Below the pieces are notes generated by a model, which saw only the letters and a list, made by a program, of their open reading frames with translations, was not told the origin of the DNA and did no database searches. Of a DNA stretch of 64,000 nucleotides, positions 58,624 through 64,000 are shown one piece after another. Both the position numbers and the translations under genes were made by a program. This DNA is from Yersinia intermedia (lineage in GTDB: Bacteria; Pseudomonadota; Gammaproteobacteria; Enterobacterales; Enterobacteriaceae): positions 1,426,001-1,490,000 of the forward strand of contig NZ_LR134116.1 in assembly GCF_900635455.1 (NCBI RefSeq), given 5' to 3'. Position 1 is the first letter of the stretch; each line of letters begins with the position of its first letter.

Positions 58624-59847
58624 ATGAAGCGTGCAGTAATTACTGGCTTGGGTATTGTCTCCAGCATTGGTAATAACCAGCAGGAAGTTCTGGCATCTTT
58701 GCAGGAAGGCCGCTCTGGCATTACTTTCGCTCAGGAATTTAAAGACGCAGGTATGCGCAGCCATGTATGGGGCGATGTAAAGCTGGCATCTGAGCCTAAA
58801 GACCTCATTGATCGCAAAGTGCTGCGTTTTATGAGCGACGCCTCAATTTATGCTTTTCTTGCGATGCAAGAAGCGATAGCAGACTCTGGTCTGTCAGACG
58901 ATCAGGTATCCAATTTCCGTAGCGGGCTGGTAGTGGGTTCCGGTGGTGGTTCACCCCGTAACCAGGTTGCCGGTTCTGATGCAATGCGTACCCCACGCGG
59001 CTTGAAGGGTGTTGGTCCTTATATGGTGACCAAAGCCATGGCATCCGGTGTGTCCGCGTGCCTGGCAACACCGTTCAAAATCAAAGGTGTTAACTACTCA
59101 ATCAGTTCTGCCTGTGCGACATCCGCACACTGTATTGGTCATGCTTTGGAGTTAATCCAACTGGGCAAGCAGGATGTGGTGTTTGCGGGTGGTGGTGAAG
59201 AACTGTGTTGGGAAATGGCCTGTGAATTCGATGCCATGGGCGCGTTGTCGACCAAATACAATGAAACTCCGGCTAAAGCTTCCCGTACTTATGATCAAGA
59301 CCGTGATGGTTTCGTCATTGCAGGTGGCGGCGGTATGGTGGTGGTAGAAGAGCTTGAGCATGCTCTGGCGCGTGGCGCACATATCTATGCTGAGATTGTT
59401 GGCTACGGCGCAACCTCTGATGGTGCTGATATGGTTGCACCATCAGGTGAAGGTGCTGTTCGTTGCATGCAGATGGCAATGGCAGGTGTTGATACACCAA
59501 TTGACTACATGAACGTACATGGTACTTCTACACCGGTTGGTGATGTGAAAGAGCTGGGTGCGATTCGTGAGGTATTTGGTGATAACACACCGGCTATCTC
59601 CTCAACAAAAGCCATGACCGGCCACTCACTGGGTGCTGCGGGTGTGCATGAAGCTATCTTTAGCCTGCTGATGGTTGAACACGGCTTTATCGCACCAAGT
59701 ATCAATATCGAAAACCTGGATGAGAAGGCGGCGGGGATGAATATCATTACTGAGCCAACTCAACGCGAATTGACTACTGTTATGTCTAACAGCTTCGGTT
59801 TTGGTGGTACTAACGCCACGCTGGTCATGCGTAAATACCAGAAATAA
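58624..59847 (+). CDS. fabB: 3-oxoacyl-[ACP] synthase I FabB
   Basis: Condensing enzyme of 407 residues for unsaturated fatty acid synthesis. Active site Cys in [11 protein letters not shown], His in [11 protein letters not shown] and [15 protein letters not shown], and the Gly loop [14 protein letters not shown]. Good GGAAGAGG ribosome binding site. Followed by a terminator. Confidence 0.97.
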   Translation: MKRAVITGLGIVSSIGNNQQEVLASLQEGRSGITFAQEFKDAGMRSHVWGDVKLASEPKDLIDRKVLRFMSDASIYAFLAMQEAIADSGLSDDQVSNFRSGLVVGSGGGSPRNQVAGSDAMRTPRGLKGVGPYMVTKAMASGVSACLATPFKIKGVNYSISSACATSAHCIGHALELIQLGKQDVVFAGGGEELCWEMACEFDAMGALSTKYNETPAKASRTYDQDRDGFVIAGGGGMVVVEELEHALARGAHIYAEIVGYGATSDGADMVAPSGEGAVRCMQMAMAGVDTPIDYMNVHGTSTPVGDVKELGAIREVFGDNTPAISSTKAMTGHSLGAAGVHEAIFSLLMVEHGFIAPSINIENLDEKAAGMNIITEPTQRELTTVMSNSFGFGGTNATLVMRKYQK

Positions 59848-59890
59848 GGTCAATTGCAGATATTTCTGCTCATTGATATTGAGTTACTAA

Positions 59891-59917
59891 GGCCTGCGAG
59901 TAATCGCGGGCCTTTTT
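59891..59917 (+). terminator. Terminator downstream of fabB
   Basis: Stem GGCCTGCGA / TCGCGGGCC with GTAA loop followed by five T, 43 bases past the fabB stop. The remaining spacer up to 60215 is AT-rich with no gene visible. Confidence 0.93.
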
Positions 59918-60215
59918 ATGCGCTATGAATAAATACGTCTAAGGAAGAATACAATAATCATCAGTTGATCACTGACTATTCATAAAAATATCTTGTACTC
60001 AATAATCGAGATGAATAACATTATAGACTGTAGGTGATTGAATCTTAATACGTTAACCTAATTACATCGTTTCTTAATATTTTTTTATTCTGTTAAAGTC
60101 AAATTTGAAGTTAAAAAATCCTTGCCTGCTCAAAAACGTTAATTCACACTATTAGAACAATAATTAAACAATTCTATTTTTGTCTTTTAATTTACCAACA
60201 CAGCAGGATAGTTCA

Positions 60216-61223
60216 ATGAGCCATAATCAAAGTGATCAGAAGATTAAGATTGCCGATTTAAACGAGCGCGTTGTTCATGAAATTCTGGAAGTGATAAGTG
60301 ATGGTATCTGGGATTGGAATGCCAACAGTGGATTTGTTTATCGTAATACTGGTTGGTATGAAATGCTGGGTTACCCTGCCCATGTTTTTGAAAATACAGT
60401 CCATACTTGGGAAAAAATCATCCATCCAGACGACTTTGAAAGAGTAATGTTTCAGTTTGATGCCTATATTAATAACCAGGCAGAACGATACCAGATTGAA
60501 TACCGTTGCCGGACTCATGATGGCGACTATATATGGATTGAAGATCGCGGCAAGGTGATTGAGCGTAATAGTGATGGTTCCGTATCGAGGATGATCGGCG
60601 CTCACCGCAATATCCATGACAGAAAACAGCGCCTTGAAAAGTTAGAGTTAAAGAATAAATCTTTGGAAGCGTTAGTCGAGGAGCGAACTGTTGAATTACG
60701 CGAAACCAATTTCCGGTTACAGCAGCAACTCGATATCAAAAAAAGTCTTTCTGAAACAGATGTATTAACCTCTGCGGCTAACCGTTATTTGCTGGAAAAA
60801 GTACTGAAACACGAATATAACCGCGCAAAGCGATTTTGCCAGCCGTTATCATTGCTTGCGTTGGATTTAGACAATTTCAAATCTATTAATGATAAGCATG
60901 GTCATTCTGTTGGGGACTTAACATTGACGCATATTGTTGATGTGATCAGGAATAATATTAGGGAAATTGATGTGTTAGGCCGTTGGGGTGGCGATGAGTT
61001 TATGATTGTGTTACCTAACACACAATTAAATGAGGCTAAATGTATTGCTGAGAAAATCAGGCAATGCATCGAAACCATGCCTGTGGAAGGGAATATCAAT
61101 GTAACGATGAGCCTGGGTGTGGTGGAATTGGGGCAAAATGAAGCGCAGGAACAGCTATTAATCCGTGCAGATAAAATGCTCTATAACTCAAAAGCAGCGG
61201 GTAGGAATATTATTAGCGGCTGA
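60216..61223 (+). CDS. PAS-domain diguanylate cyclase (GGDEF)
   Basis: About 335 residues from the ATG at 60216 (a TTG 12 codons upstream is possible). PAS fold with PAC motif at about 20-140 (WDWNANSGFVYRNTGWYEMLGY, IHPDDFERV, GDYIWIEDRGKVIERNSDG), a coiled-coil linker (LEKLELKNKSLEALVEERT), then GGDEF at about 175-335: the active-site motif is RWGGDEFMIVLPN and the fold is otherwise complete. Predicted to make cyclic di-GMP; no EAL domain. No membrane segment. Confidence 0.93.
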   Translation: MSHNQSDQKIKIADLNERVVHEILEVISDGIWDWNANSGFVYRNTGWYEMLGYPAHVFENTVHTWEKIIHPDDFERVMFQFDAYINNQAERYQIEYRCRTHDGDYIWIEDRGKVIERNSDGSVSRMIGAHRNIHDRKQRLEKLELKNKSLEALVEERTVELRETNFRLQQQLDIKKSLSETDVLTSAANRYLLEKVLKHEYNRAKRFCQPLSLLALDLDNFKSINDKHGHSVGDLTLTHIVDVIRNNIREIDVLGRWGGDEFMIVLPNTQLNEAKCIAEKIRQCIETMPVEGNINVTMSLGVVELGQNEAQEQLLIRADKMLYNSKAAGRNIISG

Positions 61224-61388
61224 TATTCTTCCAACTTAACGCCGTAGTGATGTGGTAACCTTTGTCACTCGGCCTATTGCTAAGTCATGCAGGGGAGGTC
61301 GCAGCAAGCGGTATCAACCTCTGCTGCCCACCGATCTGTTATTGTTTGCTGCCTTGGCAAATGTGTGATGGCTGGGGAATCATCACAA

Positions 61389-62084
61389 TTAGCATGTCAG
61401 CGCATATTCAGCGGCCGCACAGGCATGTATTGCGGTGGTATCAAATACCGGTACGCTCGCGTCTTGCGCGTTAACCAACAATGTAATCTCGGTGCAACCA
61501 AAGATAATCCCTTGCACGCCTTGCTGTTCTAATTTGCCCATAATGCGGCGATATTCCTGGCGGGAGGTTTCACTGATAACGCCCAAACACAGCTCTTCAT
61601 AAATAATGCGGTTAACACTTTCGCGATCGATACTATCAGGGGTAATTACTTCAAGACCGTGTTTTTCCGTCAATCGGCCCCGATAAAAATCTTGTTCCAT
61701 GGTGTAGCGGGTGCCCAATAAGCCAATTTTATTGATCCCTTGCTGCTTAATTTGTGCGGCAGTAGCATCTGCAATATGCAATAACGGTAATCCGCTGGCC
61801 GCTTCAATGTCATCAGCCACTTTGTGCATAGTATTGGTGCATACCACGATGACGTCAGCTCCGGCATTTTTTAATGAAACGGCGGCATCAGACAGCAACT
61901 GTGCTGCAGTTTCCCAGTCACCCTTGGCCTGAAGCTGTTCAATCTCATGGAAATCCACACTATAGAGAATGATTTTGGCACTGTGTAACCCGCCAAGTTG
62001 TTCTTTAACCTGCTGGTTAATCATCCGGTAATAAGGGATGGTTGATTCCCAACTCATACCGCCAATAAGACCCAAAATTTTCAT
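61389..62084 (-). CDS. Aspartate/glutamate racemase family protein (YgeA-like)
   Basis: Protein of 231 residues: MKILGLIGGMSWESTIPYY, the catalytic cysteines in DVIVVCTNTMHK and GIIFGCTEI. Belongs to the amino acid racemase family near YgeA, which racemises several amino acids in E. coli. Single gene with no operon partner. Confidence 0.9.
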   Translation of the reverse strand: MKILGLIGGMSWESTIPYYRMINQQVKEQLGGLHSAKIILYSVDFHEIEQLQAKGDWETAAQLLSDAAVSLKNAGADVIVVCTNTMHKVADDIEAASGLPLLHIADATAAQIKQQGINKIGLLGTRYTMEQDFYRGRLTEKHGLEVITPDSIDRESVNRIIYEELCLGVISETSRQEYRRIMGKLEQQGVQGIIFGCTEITLLVNAQDASVPVFDTTAIHACAAAEYALTC

Positions 62085-62317
62085 TCATTTATTCCTGTAC
62101 AAACGCTTGTCTGAGTATGGATAGAAATTTAACTATGTAGAAACACGCTGCTGATGCACCGCGACAAAGCAATTAGCGGAACTGTGACAAGACTCCGACT
62201 ATACCTATTATCTCTGTCTATCATGTTGGTTGTAACAAATCTGTAGCAATCGGAACATCTATTTATTCCTCTATCCATTTTTACACTATTACCATCAACA
62301 GGATGACGGAGATTAGG

Positions 62318-63619
62318 ATGATAAAAATAAAGACGGCATACACCCTGACACTATTAGCGCTACTCTTGCCAGCGTCAACCCATGTTGTAGCACAGGATAA
62401 AAGTGACAACTATAAACTTGAACAAGTGCTGGTGATGAGCCGGCATGGTATACGAGCACCTTTGGTAAATTATGGCGATATGCTTTCCAGTGCGACACCC
62501 GATAAATGGCCACAATGGACCACCCCTGGCGGTTATCTGACACCGAAAGGGGCTGAGCTTGAGGCGATGATGGGGGGGTACTTCCGCGAGTGGTTGGTTA
62601 ATGCCAAATTACTGAAAGCGACAGGATGCCCGGCAGATACCACGGTATTTACTTATGCTAACAGCTTGCCAAGGACTATTGGTACCGCGCAGCATTTCTT
62701 ATTCGGTGCTTTCCCTGGTTGTAATGTGCCAGTGGCGCACCAAAAAGACATCGGCAAAATGGATCCAGTTTTTAATCCGATCATCACGCTAGATGTCACA
62801 CCAGAATTTAAAGAAAAAGCCTTGGCATCGATTAATCAACACGCCGGGCCGGGCGGGGTAGAAGGGCTAAATAAGCGCTTACAGCCTAATTACGATTTAC
62901 TTTCCCGCGTGTTGGATTATAAAAAATCACCGGCCTGTTTAACGGATAAGAAATGTGACTGGAGTACCCAGCCAACTAATATTGTATTGGTACAAAATAA
63001 AGAGCCAGGCATCACCGGCCCGCTGAAGTTAGGTACCGGCGCATCAGATGCATTTATGTTGCAATATTACGAAGGTTTCCCGATTAAAGATGTGGCCTGG
63101 GGACGGATTCAGTCATCGGAAGAGTGGCGTAAATTAATCGATATCAAAAACCTCTACCATGAGACGTTATTCGGTTCTCCTGCAATTGCGGATAATGCGG
63201 CTGAGAAGTTAGTCGGTTTTATCAGTGCCACCCTTGATCCCGTCGGTGAGAAAACGCCTAATGAATTAGCGGCGCAGAAAGCTAAATTGGCGGTATTGGT
63301 TGGGCATGACTCTAACATTGCTTCATTGTTGGCAGCACTGAAAACTAAAGAATACCAACTGCCAGACCAATATGAGAAAACACCAATCAGCGGCAAAGTA
63401 GTATTTGAGCGCTGGAAAGATACGAAACAAAATAAAGATATGATGAAGATCGAATATATCTATCTGTCGACTGAGCAAATTCGTAATAAGACGCCGCTGA
63501 CCCTTCAGGCACCACCAAAACGTGTCACGCTGGAAATTAAGGGCTGCCCGGTTGATGCCAACGGGTTCTGTTCAATGGATGATTTCAGAAAAGCGATAAA
63601 ACACAACACACAAAGTTAA
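62318..63619 (+). CDS. agp: Glucose-1-phosphatase-like periplasmic histidine acid phosphatase (Agp)
   Basis: Protein of 433 residues from the ATG at 62318 (GGAG upstream; an ATG five codons earlier is weaker). Signal peptide cut near HVVAQ. Catalytic RHGIRAPL and VGHDSNIA motifs; the body follows Agp (NSLPRTIGTAQHFLFGAFPGC, GPLKLGTG, LQYYEGFPIKDVAWG). Agp of E. coli has RHNLRAP. Releases phosphate from glucose-1-phosphate and possibly phytate. Confidence 0.93.
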   Translation: MIKIKTAYTLTLLALLLPASTHVVAQDKSDNYKLEQVLVMSRHGIRAPLVNYGDMLSSATPDKWPQWTTPGGYLTPKGAELEAMMGGYFREWLVNAKLLKATGCPADTTVFTYANSLPRTIGTAQHFLFGAFPGCNVPVAHQKDIGKMDPVFNPIITLDVTPEFKEKALASINQHAGPGGVEGLNKRLQPNYDLLSRVLDYKKSPACLTDKKCDWSTQPTNIVLVQNKEPGITGPLKLGTGASDAFMLQYYEGFPIKDVAWGRIQSSEEWRKLIDIKNLYHETLFGSPAIADNAAEKLVGFISATLDPVGEKTPNELAAQKAKLAVLVGHDSNIASLLAALKTKEYQLPDQYEKTPISGKVVFERWKDTKQNKDMMKIEYIYLSTEQIRNKTPLTLQAPPKRVTLEIKGCPVDANGFCSMDDFRKAIKHNTQS

Positions 63620-63738
63620 GTTAACACTGCCCTGCCGCCGGTTGCGGCAGCCGGTAGACAATAGGGGCTGGCATAAAATGACAGGCTACGCTAACGTAAT
63701 CTCTCTTTGTCAGCCCCTGGCCATTTGTAGATTTCCTG

Positions 63739-64000
63739 ATGACATTATTTGCGACTACTCAGCAAGCAGTAAAAACGGTATTCAGACCTTTTCTCAAAGA
63801 TCGTCTATTACATATTTTATTGATTTTGGGGATAGGGTTAACGGCCTTAATGCCAGCCCAAATTGCCGTCTTCCCGCAGTTTATTGACTGGACCACCATT
63901 GTTACTTTATTGGGATTAATGCTACTGACTAAAGGGGTTGAGGTCAGCGGTTACTTCGATTTTATTGGCCGGAAAATTATTAACACACTCCACACTGAGC
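63739..64000 (+). CDS. Start of an anion-transporter-like membrane protein, partial
   Basis: The ATG at 63739 opens a frame to the window end (87 codons). It reads MTLFATTQQAVKTVFRPF, then a hydrophobic helix (LLHILLILGIGLTALMP) and LGLMLLTKGVEVSGYFDF, which resembles YbiR-type transporters of the ArsB/NhaD (ion transporter) superfamily. The rest lies outside the window. Confidence 0.6.
   Translation, partial: MTLFATTQQAVKTVFRPFLKDRLLHILLILGIGLTALMPAQIAVFPQFIDWTTIVTLLGLMLLTKGVEVSGYFDFIGRKIINTLHTE

Overview
The window reads as chromosome of an enterobacterium of the genus Yersinia (species not certain; a Y. enterocolitica-like background is my inference). The gene order sixA-smrB-prmB-aroC-mepA-yfcA-epmC-yfcL-mnmC-fabB, the fadIJ/fadL/mlaA block, ERIC-type intergenic repeats and the protein sequences all fit. 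Two ordinary chromosomal stretches flank a visibly AT-rich genomic island of about 31 kb.

Left flank (1-2.9 kb): the end of a beta-glucoside PTS permease, a 6-phospho-beta-glucosidase, and a yqjI-like PadR repressor with a three-part palindromic operator, overlapping a DUF3861 gene. Right flank (33.9-64 kb): tRNA-Arg(CCT), a PhnA-type protein, a chorismate mutase-like gene, the whole cytochrome c maturation operon ccmABCDEFGHI (CcmH and CcmI split), mlaA, fadL, a yfcZ-like gene, fadI-fadJ, sixA, smrB, the prmB-aroC-mepA-yfcA-epmC cluster, yfcL, mnmC, fabB, a PAS-GGDEF protein, an aspartate racemase-like gene, a glucose-1-phosphatase-like gene and the start of a transporter. FadR- and FabR-like operators are visible at fadL, fadI and fabB.

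Island (about 2916-33867): inserted at the 3' end of the tRNA-Arg gene, with a P4-type integrase at the tRNA end and an imperfect copy of the tRNA 3' end at the far side. From left to right it holds DUF6387 and AlpA genes; three tyrosine recombinases plus a small TnpC-like protein, resembling an expanded Tn554 module; a lipoprotein; a MobC/MobA-type mobilization pair with a 25-copy hexanucleotide repeat in the relaxase and a candidate oriT; a dense defence-like block; a degenerate integrase; a seven-copy 37-bp tandem palindrome array; a truncated Hcp gene with a membrane-protein gene; a complete His-Xaa-Ser (Hxs) radical-SAM cluster with a TIGR04141/DUF6119-like gene; two ParB/RepB-like proteins with a serine recombinase; and the integrase. 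It looks like a mobilizable integrative element built from several nested modules.

The most notable part is the leftward operon at 17413-14236: a Pycsar-type membrane protein, a class III nucleotide cyclase, a ThsB-like TIR protein, a caspase-like protease and an unknown 139-aa protein. It combines parts known from Pycsar with a TIR-caspase pair like that of type IV Thoeris, so it may be a composite signalling immune system. Its cyclase appears to have a one-base frame break in an A5 tract just after a well-placed ATG; mobC shows a similar pattern in an A7 tract. Next to it lie a GrpB-nucleotidyltransferase/membrane fusion and an sce7726-sce7725-RES operon. All functions are inferred from sequence reading alone; no searches were run.
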